Below, piece by piece: positions 1 to 11,545 of a stretch of 64,000 nucleotides of DNA (its first letter is position 1; each line of letters opens with the position of its first letter). The stretch is taken from positions 22,733 through 86,732 of the forward strand of contig JASAND010004162.1 in assembly GCA_030248195.1 (NCBI GenBank), written 5' to 3'. The notes below the pieces were generated by a model. The model was given only the letters and a program-made list of their open reading frames with translations, ran no database searches and had not been told where the DNA came from. Made by a program: the position numbers and the translations under genes. The DNA is from Trissonchulus latispiculum (Eukaryota > Nematoda > Enoplea > Enoplida > Ironidae).

Positions 1-152
1 AAAACATCCTTATCTCAAGGTACAGTAGACCAGTGTTTGAGGCCGGCCGGCTTCCGCCGACCGGCGGCCGGCCGACGACTTTTGCTCGCCGGCCGGCCGC
101 TGGCTGGGATACAAATCACCAATCAGAAATTTACAAAATAGAGCAACTAAGC
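1..152. repeat. Left part of a hAT-like MITE copy (segmental duplicate of 8022-8174)
   Basis: Bases 1-152 are almost identical to 8022-8174, including the 30 bases outside the transposon, so this is a duplicated segment and not an independent insertion. The element proper starts at 31 with CAGTGTTTGAGGCCGGCC, a good hAT-type terminal repeat, followed by GC-rich self-complementary sequence. After 152 the two copies diverge completely, so this copy is truncated or is the breakpoint of the duplication. Confidence 0.75.
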
Positions 153-2430
153 TTGGCCCAATAATTACGATTGGTCCTTTCAAAGTGACAGTTGACAAAT
201 GTATGCATGTGTTGTGGACAATTCTATCCTCATGCATGTTTGTGTAAATTCTAACAAGGGGTGCATTTATTTAAAAATGTAAGTTATAACTATTATAAAA
301 TTACAAGGAAATTTTACCAACAACATATTTTCTGTTGCAAGGTAAATTTGAATCGAAATTTTTAAGTGCCCGATATAAATTTATTCTAATAATTATGTTG
401 TATTCCAGTTTATTTTATTTTTAATGGGACAAGACATAATACGGAAATGTTCAGATTACGTTAACTAATTTTAATTTAAATTACAGTATTTATTAAATAA
501 GAAGAATAAGATTAATAATTAAATTAGAACATAATTTTTGTGAACAGTTCCCCCTCCCCCTCATTATTAGTTTCATACAAATTCTACCGTAAGACCTTTT
601 AGTTAAGTGGGCGGCCTTTCCTTTTAGTAAAGTGGGCGGGGCTTAGCAATTTAAGTGACAGTTGACCTAGCCTTCCTAATTGTTAACGCTACTCCTTGTG
701 TCTAGATAATTTCTGTTTTCTTTGTGACCTTGAAATCTTGAACTGAACTCTTTCAATATTGCCATCTTTCAATCGTTAAACCTTTTTATTATTATTTCTA
801 CCACTCCGTGTGTTTAAATCTAATTTTTCCTTTTTGTGATAGTATCAACACTCCGAATTTATTAAAAATCTTCAGTCTACACCTGCTCTAATTTTCAAGT
901 TTACTGTGTAAACAGTTAAATTCACTTTAAAGATAGTCTTTACTAATTTTAAACCCCTACACCCTGTCCTTACTGATTTTAAACCCCTACACCCCGTCCG
1001 AAACATAAGAAGAGAAACTCACTTTGCATTTTCCCTAACAGCATTAAACATGTGGGCATGGCATGTTCTCTAGTTTGAGAATAAAAAAAACTATTCAAGC
1101 GCCAACCACTCTTTTGCGGATAGAGAATGTCAATACAGTGCATTTCTTATAAAAAAGGCCCGTATGTTGACTTCGTATTTTTCACACTCTAGGGTTTTAG
1201 AAGTCACTTACATCAGTTCATCTATGAAGCACTTTCTGCATGGACCTTTGCATCTCAGAAAACTTTCTATCTCAATATATATACTAGCGCAGGCAAATAA
1301 TTGTTATTACTCCTACAAAGATTCAATAAATTCGAATGTACAAAATATTGCACTAACCCATATTGTCGGACAAAACTGCAGCTAATGTTTAAGTAAGGCA
1401 GACCGGAATATTTTAGAGCCCGACTGGTCTAAAGCTTGACATGTAAGAGAATGGCATCGGCTGCACGCGACTTGCTTTAGTAACTAGCGGACCGCAGTTG
1501 TTCTTGCTTTCGTGGAGTGACTTTTTATCGCCCAGGAGGGCTTCTATTATACGGCCGGCAAAATGTAGTAAATATCGCATTAACGGTTCAATTTATTTAA
1601 CATTCATTCAAAAATAATCCGTTATATTGAATTCGAATGATGATATAATGCAGATGAAATCAGAATACAAACTGGATTTTTTCCAATAAACAAAAGTTTG
1701 CACTCGTATCCCCTTTCGAGTTAAATCTGAAACGCTAGCTGTCAAAAACATCGTTAATTTCCCACCTAATTGCCGTTTCTTCTTGTCATCAACACCAAAA
1801 AACAATTTGTAACGCCTAGATACTTTATATGCTACGTCTTAAAATTTTAAATTTACACGCTTTCCTTACATATAAGTTGTTTACGTAGATGCCCTCCCAG
1901 ATTTTTGCCTCACCCTCCTTATACACGAAAGCAGCACAAATTATGTACACTTCAACGCTTATGAGTACGTAGTTAAAACGAAGGTACCTGCACAGCAGCG
2001 CACGTGCTATGCACAAACAGTTTGCAATCGTGCATTGTAGTAATAGAATTGGTTGCTGAGATTGCCTTGCAAATATTGTATATAATTACTGCATAGTGTA
2101 TAACTGCCCTTTAAAACAGGAGTTTTCACTTTTATAACGGGAGGATGATCACAGATGCATTTCCCAAATATATTATTAGTAACAGTAAATTATCGTCAAT
2201 TTATATTAAAATTCCTACGTATAAAATTATACACGTACCAACAAATATTTAACTATACGTACCTAAAATCTACCGTATTCAAAATTGGCAATGTTGATAC
2301 CTAGTCAGTTCCACGTTTACTGGTTAGTCTAATTACCAACAGACAAACTTATTTTACCTTTTCTGAAATTCCAGAAATTATACGGTAGAATGGCGCTTTG
2401 ATGAACTTTGAGGCACGAAAGAAATCGGGA
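153..2430. other. AT-rich spacer with no gene seen
   Basis: No convincing exon, RNA gene or complete transposon is visible. There are only small direct repeats: a duplicated unit around 600-655 containing AAGTGGGCGG, and a duplicated block at about 935-1000 containing TTTTAAACCCCTACACCC. Open frames here are short and lack recognisable motifs. Confidence 0.6.
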
Positions 2431-2971
2431 TTCCCACCCCAATTCTTAACCTAAAATTTTGGTTTATGCATGAAAACACAGTTTAGGGTGTCCTACGTAA
2501 TTCCAATAAAAACTCCTAACTAAGACTACCAATAAGACTCCTAACTTCAGTATTAAAAAAGTTATGATTTTTTGAAAATTTGTCCAAAATTGCCAAAAAT
2601 CGATTTTGGGCCAACTTTGACCCCCCACAACTCCCTCAAAACTTTATCGATTTTGCTCAAATCTTTTTCGCGTACAGTCAGCGGCATGGTAAATGCGCAG
2701 AAAGTTGCAAAAAAATTTTAGCGTGCATCGATCGATCAGGATCGACCGCTGAACTTGGCAAAAATTTACACTGTAAAAAAGTTGAAACTTCAATTTTGAA
2801 TTTCCACCCCAATTCTTAACCTAAAATTTTGGTTTATGCATGAAAACACAGTTTAGGGTGTCCACGTAATTCCCATAAAAAACTAGACTCCTAACTTCAA
2901 TATTAAAAAAGTTATGATTTTTTGAAAATTTGTCCAAAATTGCCAAAAATCGATTTTGGGTCAACTTTGAC
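2431..2971. repeat. Tandem repeat, about 370-bp unit, 1.5 copies
   Basis: The string CCACCCCAATTCTTAACC starts copy 1 near 2433 and copy 2 near 2803, a period of 370 bases. Each copy continues with a shared block containing TTGGTTTATGCATGAAAAC and a second shared block containing CCAAAATTGCCAAAAATCG. The second copy breaks off near 2971. The array lies directly upstream of the promoter of the zinc-finger/recombinase-like gene. Confidence 0.8.
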
Positions 2972-3082
2972 CAAAAATCAAATCAACTCAATCAATTTAA
3001 AAAATTTTCGGAAGGGCATTGGAGGGAAAAGCTTTCCCCCTCCCCACCCAAGGGATTTTCACCACGCCCAAGACATCTCCCC

Positions 3083-3090
3083 TATAAATT
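3083..3090 (+). promoter_or_regulatory. TATA box of the zinc-finger/recombinase-like gene
   Basis: TATAAATT lies about 110 bases upstream of the ATG at 3195 and about 30 bases upstream of a plausible start region near 3115. The GC-rich CCACGCCC just upstream could be a proximal activator site. Position and sequence fit a core promoter; it was not tested. Confidence 0.4.
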
Positions 3091-3194
3091 GAGATTGTAA
3101 CAAAATACTGCACCTTTTACTCGTTGTGTTTAGCTATCAGATCGATCAGAGTGGGTTGATTATTGCTTTTATTGCGATTATTGGTGTGTTCCCA

Positions 3195-5396
3195 ATGGCA
3201 GCCAAGGAGAAAGACATTCGTCTTTATTACAAATGTGAATTTTGTGGTTCGGTAAGCAGAAATTCTAAGTAACTGTAATGGTAACGTGAACATTCCAAGT
3301 AATGCAATGAAACGAAATGAGACGAAATGAATCAAAAACAAATGGGTAGAGATGCAATGAAATGAACGGAAGTGAAAAGAAATGAAATGCAATCAAATGA
3401 ACTAAAATGAAGTGGATTGAAACAACAATAATATTAACAATGCAAAACTTCTGAGACATATTCAAATAACTAGCAATTCTGTTTCAGGTGGTAGAGCGTC
3501 TTCCCCAGCACCACCAGAAATGCGGGGAAATGGAGAAGGTGGAAGCTAAGGCCAAGGAAATGGGACTCCATGATTTGTTCGTAGCTGTTGGCCTCGGTAA
3601 GGGTGAGTATACAGAAGGTAAAGGCAAGAAGGGCAAGGAGGCGGAGAAAAAGGAAGCTGATATGCAGAATGCTAGTAAAAACTTCTGGGCAAAGTTTCAG
3701 AGACCCCAAAAGGAAATCGCTGCAAAAATAGGCAGAAACGCTCTTTCAATCACGCCCACTTCAATCGACCACTTTATTGGCCGAAACTATTCAGACTCCT
3801 CCCTCCGAACTAGAGAAAAGTTGAAACAAGTTTTAACCACATTTGTTGAATCCGAGATCGGCCTTGTCCTCGCCAAGGAGCCGGATGATCAAGGCACAGC
3901 TTCGACCTCGTCCACAGTCAGGCCGGAGACTCAGCGGCAGAGTAACCAAAGCGAGGATGAGGAGGATGAGTATGAACAAGAGGACACGGATGAGCTTTTC
4001 GATGATGAAGAGCCTGAACCACAGCCATCAACATCCAGAAGATCAAAGAGGGCTTTGGCAAAACTAGGATTCCGGAAAGCGACGGCGAAGACGAAGCCGC
4101 CGCTGCCTCCGCTCGTTCTCTTCCTACTCAGCCTCCTACTACTCCTCCTCCACCTCCTTCTCCATCACAGGAACTTGCTCGCTCTCGTCCCCCACTTGAG
4201 CCTGCAGCTGTCGCTCCACCGGCTACAAACAGTAGTTCAGATGAAAGCGAATCAGAAGAAGGAGGGCAGTCTGACGATATTGACATCGCAAATCTTCGGA
4301 TTCATCCGGTGCCGACTGTGGAAGAGGACATCGGAGCTGGCCTTGTCGACCTCCCCCCTTCCAGACCCGGTACGTTGAAGACTGTCTCCAAAGTCTATTC
4401 TGTCAATGACCAACCCAGTGATAGGCTTGTCAAAATCCAGGCACTACTTCCTCCTCAGACTTCCGAAGCTGTTCAATATGGGGCCATCGTGATCCAGAGA
4501 AAAATTGCTTACGCCGAAGATTCGTCAACAAAGGCGAGGCAACAGAATCTTTTCAGAGGAGTTTCTCTCCACATCGATGCTTCAGCTGCATTTATGACGT
4601 ATCAGGGCCATCTGCAGCGACTGGAAACAGTCAAGACCAAGTCAGGCCGGAATAGCAAAGATCAGCAAAAGGTTGCCAAGTCAAAAGGTCTGAATCAGCA
4701 GATCAACGACCTGCGGAGGATCCTGGGCTTTGCCCTCGTTGCCAGATACGGCTTTCCCTTGGCCAAGGTCGACACAAGCCATCTGATCCGCCTGAAGACC
4801 CAGCTCCAAGACGTGATGTTTATGATGAGGGACAACGAAGTCTCCGGTGAAACCATAGCGGGCTACGCAAAGAAGCTGAAGCAGTTCTACAACTTCGTGA
4901 AAACGAACTGTACAGACACCGAGGAAGAGAACGTGGCCGTGAGGAACATCCTGGAAAGCCTACACTGGACCACTGCTAATACGGCTGAGAAGATGAAGGC
5001 AAGGGAAAAGTCAACAAGCGGTTCAGAGACTACCGGGACTGTGACAAAATGCCGCCATCTGAAACCATTAAGATCACAACAGACCAGCTAGCACAGGACA
5101 GGTTGACGGAAGTCATGGACAAGCACAATTATGAGCAATTCAAATTACGGGACAAAGCCAGCAATTTGGAATATTTCCGCTTCCTTCAAGACTACCTGAT
5201 TTCCACGCTGATTGCAAATCATGGTCAGCGCCCGTGTTGCGCCCAGATGCTGCGGGACGAAGAGATGACTGTGGCGTACAAAAAAGGAAAGAGAAACGGA
5301 CACTATGTCATCGTTATCCGAGACATCAAGAACCAGTCCTCGATGTCCGGAAATGTGGCCATCACCGAGAAAGATGGTTGCAATCTTCACGAATGA
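3195..5396 (+). pseudogene. Zinc-finger plus tyrosine-recombinase-like transposon gene, two exons, frameshifted and truncated
   Basis: Exon 1 (3195-3251) starts MAAKEKD and ends in frame at a GTAAGC donor; a TTTCAG acceptor opens exon 2 at 3488. Joined across the junction they form one zinc finger with C-x2-C from exon 1 and H-x3-C from exon 2. A basic linker and an acidic, Pro/Ser-rich low-complexity stretch follow (about 3900-4290). An alpha-helical segment at about 4380-4990 resembles the N-terminal SAM-like core-binding part of tyrosine recombinases. The last part (5049-5396) resembles the invertebrate family of recombinase-like proteins with a helix-rich FLQDYLI segment and a V-x-D-x-K strand. 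Two breaks split the frame: one near 4060-4075 and one near 5008, in a short A run. The Arg-His-Arg-Tyr catalytic set is not visible, so the copy is 3'-truncated. It is probably a Crypton/YR-type element relic. The zinc finger and intron are well supported; the recombinase assignment is tentative. Confidence 0.55.
3252..3487 (+). other. Intron with purine-rich ATGAAA-type repeats
   Basis: GTAAGC...TTTCAG boundaries restore a zinc finger across exons 1 and 2. The centre (about 3300-3420) is a degenerate tandem run of AATGAAATGAAACG-like pentamers, almost pyrimidine-free on this strand. The strand asymmetry creates long meaningless open frames on the minus strand. Confidence 0.7.
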
Positions 5397-5441
5397 AAGC
5401 ATATTTCTTTGCCTAATGAAATGATTCACATTAAACATATT

Positions 5442-5442
5442 T

Positions 5443-5482
<40 letters not shown>
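5442..5482. repeat. (TA)n microsatellite
   Basis: A run of alternating T and A of about 40 bases lies just downstream of the decayed zinc-finger/recombinase-like gene. No coding potential. Confidence 0.9.
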
Positions 5483-5484
<2 letters not shown>

Positions 5485-5602
5485 GCAAATGCCCATCCAA
5501 GCCAGCAATATGTATATTTGATTCCTACGATATCCCATGAGAGTCTACTCATGAAATGGTATACATTGAATTGATTGATTACTTGAATTACATAGCTTTA
5601 AT

Positions 5603-5795
5603 TCTGCAATGGGCTCCATTTGCCCATTCGGTTGGACAGGCACCATGCTCATGGGCACCCTGATATTCGCCAGAGGTATGCTGGTTTCTGCCATAGGCTC
5701 CATCAACCTATTCGGTTGGATAGGCACCATACCCATGGGATTCCTGATATTCGCCAGAGGTAGGCTGGCTTCAGCCATAGGCTCCACACACTGTT
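5603..5795. repeat. 84-bp minisatellite, about 2.3 units, open in frame on both strands
   Basis: GGCTCC recurs at 5612, 5696 and 5780, exactly 84 bases apart. Because 84 is a multiple of three, both strands keep an open frame encoding 28-residue repeats: on plus a unit ending FARGMLVSAI, on minus a unit with EPMAE and PNR. No start context, splice sites or homology supports a real protein. It may be the tail of a longer coding or satellite repeat. Confidence 0.75.
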
Positions 5796-7220
5796 AGTTT
5801 GCTTGTACTAGGTAAGAAATAAGTCAAAATATTCAAATAATAAACAAAATTATTATTAGCAGAATTAGTTACTACAGCAGTGTTTAAACAGCAGCCAATT
5901 TGGAATTCAATATATTTCAATGTTTATCATCAACTAAGCTAAAAACAGCATATGATAACAGATAAATTAGTTACATAAAGCAACCTTGGGAACAAGCAGC
6001 TAAAGTCAATTGTATTAACAGACATCATGCAAAACAGTAGGCAATATGAGTTCTCAAATAAAGATTATCGTTTCTGAACAACTCATGCCTATTTGAAACA
6101 ACAAGAGGATCGGTGAAGTATAATAAATTATTAGCTAGTCGAATCTGTGATCCAGCATTGCACAAGTAAGATCAAATACGTGCCATTCGCACTGCGGGAA
6201 TTTGATTTCTCACTGGTCGCAATGCATTGCAAACTTACAACAAGCTTGCATTTTGTTTGTTGAACAAATCAATGATTTATTTTAATTCAAGCGAGACAAG
6301 TTCAGCAGGACTGAAGGCGACATATTATTGGTTCCCACATGGATGAACAGTTCATCTTGAGAACCTAATTGCTTGTATTGTTTTATCATTACATGGCGTT
6401 ATTTATTCACCTCGCATCATCTCGACGTGATCATTCATCAGTGAAAGTCATAAAATATTGTGACATATCTCCGCAAATATAATGTACCGGCATTACGGCA
6501 GCTGATGAATTTAAAATATTAACACCTAGAATATAAAAATAAATAAATGATTGTTAATAAATGATTGTTAATGTAAAACTTAAGAAATGTATAGCGGCAA
6601 AACGATTGTTTCGAATGTCTACAAGAAAGCTCCATTCGTAGCTAATGCAGAACTAACTAAAATACGAGATCTGTTGGCTTTTAAATAGTCATAATGTACA
6701 AATGCTCAAAGTGTAGCAGGGAGGAACACACAATAAAATGTTGACGTGATTTGATGAAAAAGTTGAAACAAATGTTCGAATTTATCAAAACTTTGTAGTG
6801 AAAATGGAACCTAACTATAATATTTGGCAGTAGGCAAAAGTTATTAAGTGGATGCCCATAACGTGAACATTACATTACATTATTAGAAGACGGCCTATCG
6901 CTCAGTTTAGTTCAATTGGTATGGTCAGAAAGTAACAGGGTGAGCTCATAATCTAGGGGCTGCAGGAATTTATTAACAAATAAAAGGTGGATATGGGTTA
7001 ACTATGACATCGTTTCGTCAGCAGCTATTGTAGCCAATTTTATATTAATCAACATTAATAATGCAGTTTTTCCTGAATCTGGGCTGTCTATAAATGCATG
7101 TAATATCTGCATGGGCTTGACTTCATGAATGTGACAACAAGAAAATCCAGCTTTTGATGGCTGAGGCCTTAAAGTAAGACAAAAGACTGGGACATTTAGC
7201 TTACAAACTAAGAAAAGATA
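5796..7220. other. Spacer with no gene seen
   Basis: AT-rich sequence without recognisable exon, RNA gene or repeat structure. The only open frame above 70 codons (7002-7235, minus) overlaps the edge of the following foldback element and has no recognisable motif. Confidence 0.55.
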
Positions 7221-7785
7221 GGATCTTTTCCACAATCCCCCTCAATACGAACTGGTTGGATTGGGGGTTATTGGGTGATCCAAATGCGTTCATATTTTGG
7301 GAAGGTGTTACCTGAGGCTCAGTAATTTCAAAAATTTAAAAAATTTATATTTTATAAAATTTTAAAATTTTTTAAATTCAAAATGTTTGAATTTTTAAAA
7401 ATATTTCTATAGAATCGATGATGCTGAGCATTTCCTTCTTGTAGCAACATCTGAAAATGCTTCCTGCGATCTCCACAGTGGGTCTAACTGTAAAGATTTC
7501 CTTTCATCTTTACAGTTCGAGCCGCTGTAGAGATCGTAGGAAACATTTTCAGATGTTGGAACAAGAGAAAATGCTCAGCTTCCTCGATTCTACCGCAAAA
7601 TTTTAAAAAAGTTTAAAAATTTTAGAATTTTAAAAAATTTACAATTTTAAAAAATTTAAAATTTTTATTTTTTTTGAAATTGCTGAACCCCAGGTAACAC
7701 GTCCCCAAAGTATGAACGCATTTGGATCATCCAATAACCCCCAATCCAAAGCTTTCGTATTGAGGGGGGATTGTGCAAAAGATCC
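7221..7785. mobile_element. Foldback (long inverted repeat) element
   Basis: The left arm begins GGATCTTTTCCACAATCCCC and the right arm ends with its near-perfect reverse complement at 7785. The two arms, each about 275 bases, pair almost to the centre, leaving a loop of about ten bases near 7500. The arms contain A/T-only stretches and a block with CAACATCTGAAAATGC and its partner. No internal ORF. A snap-back MITE; I could not define a target-site duplication. Confidence 0.8.
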
Positions 7786-8021
7786 TCCTACCCTTAGGTG
7801 CAACAATTGGTTTAGTATCTAAGTGAAACCTGTACTAAAGCACAAAGTTTGACTGCCACAGATACAACGTCAAATTATACCATGACCACGTCTTGCATGT
7901 GTCAGGAAATGCTCAAATCTTTGAAACATCATTTCATAATACAAGCAAGAAAAAATTCGACATAATCTTTTAAAACAGAATGTTGCAATTTAACATACTT
8001 TTTCTTTGATTTCGTTAATCA

Positions 8022-8174
8022 AAACATCCTTATCTCAAGGTACTGTAGACCACTGTTTGAGGCCGGCCGGCTTCCGCCGACCGGCGGCGGGCCGACGACT
8101 TTTGCTCGCCGGCCGGCCGCTGGCTGGGATACAAATCACCAATCAGAAATTTACAAAATAGAGCAACTAAGCTT
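8022..8174. repeat. Second copy of the 152-bp duplicated segment
   Basis: Near-identical to 1-152, starting at the same AAAACATCCTTATCTCAAGG flank outside the hAT-like MITE. The shared flank shows that genomic DNA around the insertion was copied after the insertion took place. Confidence 0.85.
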
Positions 8175-8327
8175 AAAATGGACTCCAAATCTAGTTTTTG
8201 CTACTATTTTATGTTATGTTGTGCTATTTTTCTAAGATAATATCCGCAAATAAATATCTTAGCAGTTATAATAACTGCACTGCAAACTGCTCTAGGCCGG
8301 TAGCCGGCCGGCCGGCCTCAAACACTA
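8051..8327. mobile_element. hAT-like MITE, complete, 8-bp target-site duplication
   Basis: The element of 277 bases has terminal inverted repeats CACTGTTTGAGGCCGGCC and GGCCGGCCTCAAACACTA. It is flanked by perfect 8-base direct repeats CTGTAGAC at 8043-8050 and 8328-8335, the size expected of hAT transposase. The subterminal region (8060-8120) is very GC-rich and self-complementary with repeated GGCCGGCC. No ORF, so it depends on a transposase elsewhere. Confidence 0.85.
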
Positions 8328-8335
8328 CTGTAGAC

Positions 8336-8639
8336 TAAATGACTAAGTTGTTCCATACAAATAGCATAACAATGCAATCATAAGTCCCAAACATTGGATA
8401 TTAGGTATTTATCATTAAGTGGGATGACTATCCTAATATAGTGTTAACGCATAACGGGTAGTGTTAATACTTCGCCATTCCAGTGATGTCGTGGCATCAT
8501 AAAATTATAGTCATGTTTCAATTCAATAAATCCGCTTCCAGCTCATCTAAATCTTGAATAAAAGGAACCGTTATATGGCCGTTAGTAAAAGTTAGTGGAT
8601 GCAAAAATGATTATTGAAGGACAATAGCGGGACGTCCAG
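8336..8639. other. Spacer with nothing recognisable
   Basis: Short AT-rich stretch between the hAT-like MITE and the hammerhead-bearing repeat. No ORF, repeat structure or splice-bounded exon was seen. Confidence 0.5.
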
Positions 8640-8870
8640 TTGGTTGCCAATACATTTAAAAGGCCGGTCAGAGGACAGATTCGCAGATATCTTTAGTGTA
8701 AATGCCTAGGCTGCGTATTATTAAATGTTTTCTCCCTGCCAAAGCACCTCATCAGACGGCTATGCTGCCGTTACGGGTTTCATAGAAGAAAAAGTTTTCC
8801 TATTCAAATTAAGTGAAGCTAATTTGCCACATATTTTTTATATGGTCTAGCACCTCGCTTATATGATTAA
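8640..8870 (-). repeat. Dispersed repeat containing a decayed hammerhead (copy A)
   Basis: Shares several blocks with 14370-14610: AAAAGGCCG near 8659, TAGTGTAAA with AGGCTGCG near 8697, then CATCAGACGGCTA near 8750 and a GCACCT block near 8850. Order and spacing are similar, so these are two copies of one mobile repeat. The functional reading direction, judged by the ribozyme motif, is minus. Confidence 0.6.
8728..8780 (-). ncRNA. Hammerhead ribozyme motif, decayed copy
   Basis: Read on minus, the stretch contains CCCGTA, then stem I ACGG/CCGT closing an 8-base loop (perfect), then the invariant CTGATGA and a GAAA. Stem II is degenerate and the 3' strand of stem III is lost, so self-cleavage is unlikely. 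It is best read as a relic of the intact motif at 18541-18602. Confidence 0.5.
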
Positions 8871-10434
8871 GATTTTATTAATGTATAATATATATTAGTA
8901 TAATGTATAATGTTATATATATATAATATACATACATGAATACATGCATACACATAATATACATATAATGTGTAATGTAAGTATAATGTATATTTCGAGA
9001 GAACCATAAACTATCAATGCATAATTTATTTACTATGGTATGGAATCTTTAAGAATCAGGGCTAAAGGGTGTGGTACTGTATGTACTAATATATATTACT
9101 ATGCTATTGTAGTAATGCTGTTATGTATTGGTATGTATCTCCACGCTATGGAGTGATATTGTGCTGTTACTATGCTACTGTAGTAATATGAAGGTAATTT
9201 ATGCAACATGTATTAATACGTATTATTACCTAATTTCGGGTCTAAGCGGCAAATAAGTTTCTCCTTTTCAAGATCTGAACTAAAATGCAGCACTTCTTGA
9301 ATTCTATAGCTCTTATTGTTTCACACATGTCAGTATTTCTAACTCAATAAGGCAGTATTAAATAAATCCAAGAAGTTAAGCCAATGCCACAATGCCAAAT
9401 CCCAGTCCTACATACCTTTACAGAGGTCAAACTTCGAAAAGTTAAAACTTGAATTCCAACGAAATGTTATACTAGGCCTTAGCCTTCACCTCCACTTTAA
9501 TCATAAAAAGTAAAACTGCAGAACCATACCCTATACTGAGTTTTTTCTGACATTACAAGATTCAATGAACTTGTGTTCGTTCTGTTACTTCTATCCGAAA
9601 CATCTTTTAACTGCCTAAATATCCTTTCAAAATTTGACAAAAGCAATTTCAGTGATTAGGGTCAAGTGAAACTAATAACAAAGTCGGTCACTTTCTCACA
9701 CATTTGCTATTTGTTGATTTCGCTAACGTATATAGTATTACTGTTGACAACCTTTCAAACCTATGAGGCTAAGAAACACAAGCCCCCTTCATTCTAACAG
9801 TTGATAAAATCCCTGCTGGTAATGTACAGATGTGAATTTATTATTGAGGTATTGCAATTGAATAGGACGAAATATATAGACGCAGTGTAGACTCAGTTAT
9901 CAAATGTCTTAAAAACTGAGATTATTGCAGAATAAAGATGAAAAGCTTTTTAAATAATAACGTTAATCCAAAATTGAATGACTCAGATTTTATTTTTTGG
10001 AAAACATTGTTGCGAAGCACAAAGGATGGTTTTACGTTTTGCCATTGGTTGTATCATTAATTCGTGCAGGGAAGCTTCAGTTCAAAAATATTCATTTTAA
10101 GCAAACAATTACTCTCAACGAATTACTTTTTGCTCAACCATTTACTTCAACTATTCCTATTTGAAAATCATGAGATAAAGATACTTCCTAATTCTGAAGC
10201 AGCTGCGGAGATGCTCTGTAACAAATTTTTTCTAATTTCTAATTTTCTAAATGCCTACTTTCTTCATTCCTAGAATTCGTTCAAAAATTAAGAAGTAGTA
10301 GTCGTTACAAATATTAATTAATAGTCGTTTGCTGCTGGAGTTTAAGGCGGTGGATCACAACACCAGTTAAGTACGAAGTTTCTAAATAATGATGATTCGA
10401 ATGAACGTGAAAAAATGCAAATCTAGCTACCAAG
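8871..10434. other. AT-rich spacer with TA-rich microsatellite-like tract
   Basis: 8880-8990 is dominated by ATATAATGTATA-like imperfect repeats. The remainder, to 10434, shows no exon-like frame with splice sites and no transposon ends. The 69-codon open frame near 10064 has no recognisable motif and I do not consider it a gene. Confidence 0.55.
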
Positions 10435-10574
10435 GGCCTTGTCAAGAAAGGGTAGAGTAGAGTTAAAATTAACGTTTTAACTCGTTTTAACTCCACTCAA
10501 GCTGGATTTTTTAACTCTTTCATGAAAAGGATCGAGTTAATTTTAACTCTACTCTACCCTTTCTTGAAAAGGCC
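10435..10574. mobile_element. Small palindromic MITE with GAGTTAAAA-type arms
   Basis: A 140-base element whose ends GGCCTTGTCAAGAAAGGG and CCCTTTCTTGAAAAGGCC are inverted repeats. The arms continue through GTAGAGTAGAGTTAAAATTA. A 5-base direct repeat CCAAG flanks it at 10430-10434 and 10575-10579. The GAGTTAAAA/TTTTAACTC core is shared with 51771-51905 and, in altered form, with 45449-45985. Confidence 0.7.
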
Positions 10575-10591
10575 CCAAGAATATGAGTCGG

Positions 10592-10756
10592 TGCCAGACA
10601 TGTGCAGGAGGGGAAATTTGGAGGGGGTAAAACCGTTTTTTTCCTGTTTTTCACCGGTAAAATCCGGATTCTGGGGGGTGATGGACCCTCTAGGGAGGGG
10701 TGAGCTCAGGTCGGGGGGGGGGGGGTGAAACCCCTCCCCCCAAGCACACGTATGGT
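10592..10756. repeat. G-rich dispersed repeat (family shared with 48896-49075)
   Basis: Starts with AGACATGTGCAGGAGGGGAA and ends in a run of G, then CCCCTCCCCCCAAGCACACG. The same order of blocks occurs at 48896-49075, including TCCGGATTC and GGACCCTCT. Ends around ACATGTG are roughly inverted. Probably a MITE; no ORF. Confidence 0.55.
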
Positions 10757-10769
10757 CAGTGCGTTAAAC

Positions 10770-11545
10770 GTATAGAAAAGTTGGGTCGAGTATCAAAATC
10801 CGGTCGGGTTCACCCCGGGTTGAACCTATTTTTGGGTTAAACTAAAATTTTTGGTTTGGCTCAGCCCCGCTGGTCAACCCAAATTTTATCAAAGTTATCA
10901 AACATTTCTGGAGTTGGGTAACCTAACCCGGGTTGAGCTGCTTCAATCCCGATTTGAACCCAGTTATCAACCAAAAAAGGCGTTAGCTTGAAGAATGCTG
11001 CTGTTCCGACTGCTGCTGCATTTTGGAAATTGTCAAGGGAAAATTATTATAAACGTAATAACTTATGTTTGTAGCGATAAATAATTGTGCAAAACTCATT
11101 AATTTATCATGTGTTGATATAGTAGCAAATAAAACGACCACTAAAATGACCACTGTGACCACTAAAATCAGGGAACAAACTTATGAAAAAGACTGGATCA
11201 ACGGGCGCTTCATTTTATTTCCATCCTGCATTTTGTATTGAATTCTTCATGCATGTTTCATGAAAATATTGGCAGATCTTTAGTTTTTTAAAATTCTACT
11301 ATTCCTAGTGCCATTCGACAGCTATGGACATGGTAAATTGGTAAAACTTGAACGAACGGCTGGTTATCCGTTATCTCAACCCGAATTGAAATCTCAACCC
11401 TCCTAGCTGAGGAGGGTTGAGATTCAGCGAATTCAACCCGAAAGCCAAACCTATTTTGATAGCATTGGTTTGAAGATTTCAACCACAATCTCAACCCGGG
11501 TAAAGGTTTCAACCCGGGTTGAGATGCTTGATAACACTGGCCCAT
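10770..11545. repeat. Region of inverted AACCCGGGTTGA-type repeats
   Basis: The palindrome AACCCGGGTTGA and close variants recur at about 10817, 10927, 11490 and 11514. Two flanking blocks (10790-10980 and 11360-11540) appear to be imperfect inverted copies, with about 380 unrelated bases between them. It probably represents one or two decayed foldback elements. Confidence 0.45.

Noticed and set aside
3117..3465. Minus-strand His/Phe-rich ORFs
   Set aside because: They read the purine-rich intron of the zinc-finger gene backwards; product of strand asymmetry.
8728..8780. Active hammerhead at 8.75 kb
   Set aside because: Stem II closing pair and the 3' strand of stem III are lost; kept only as a relic.
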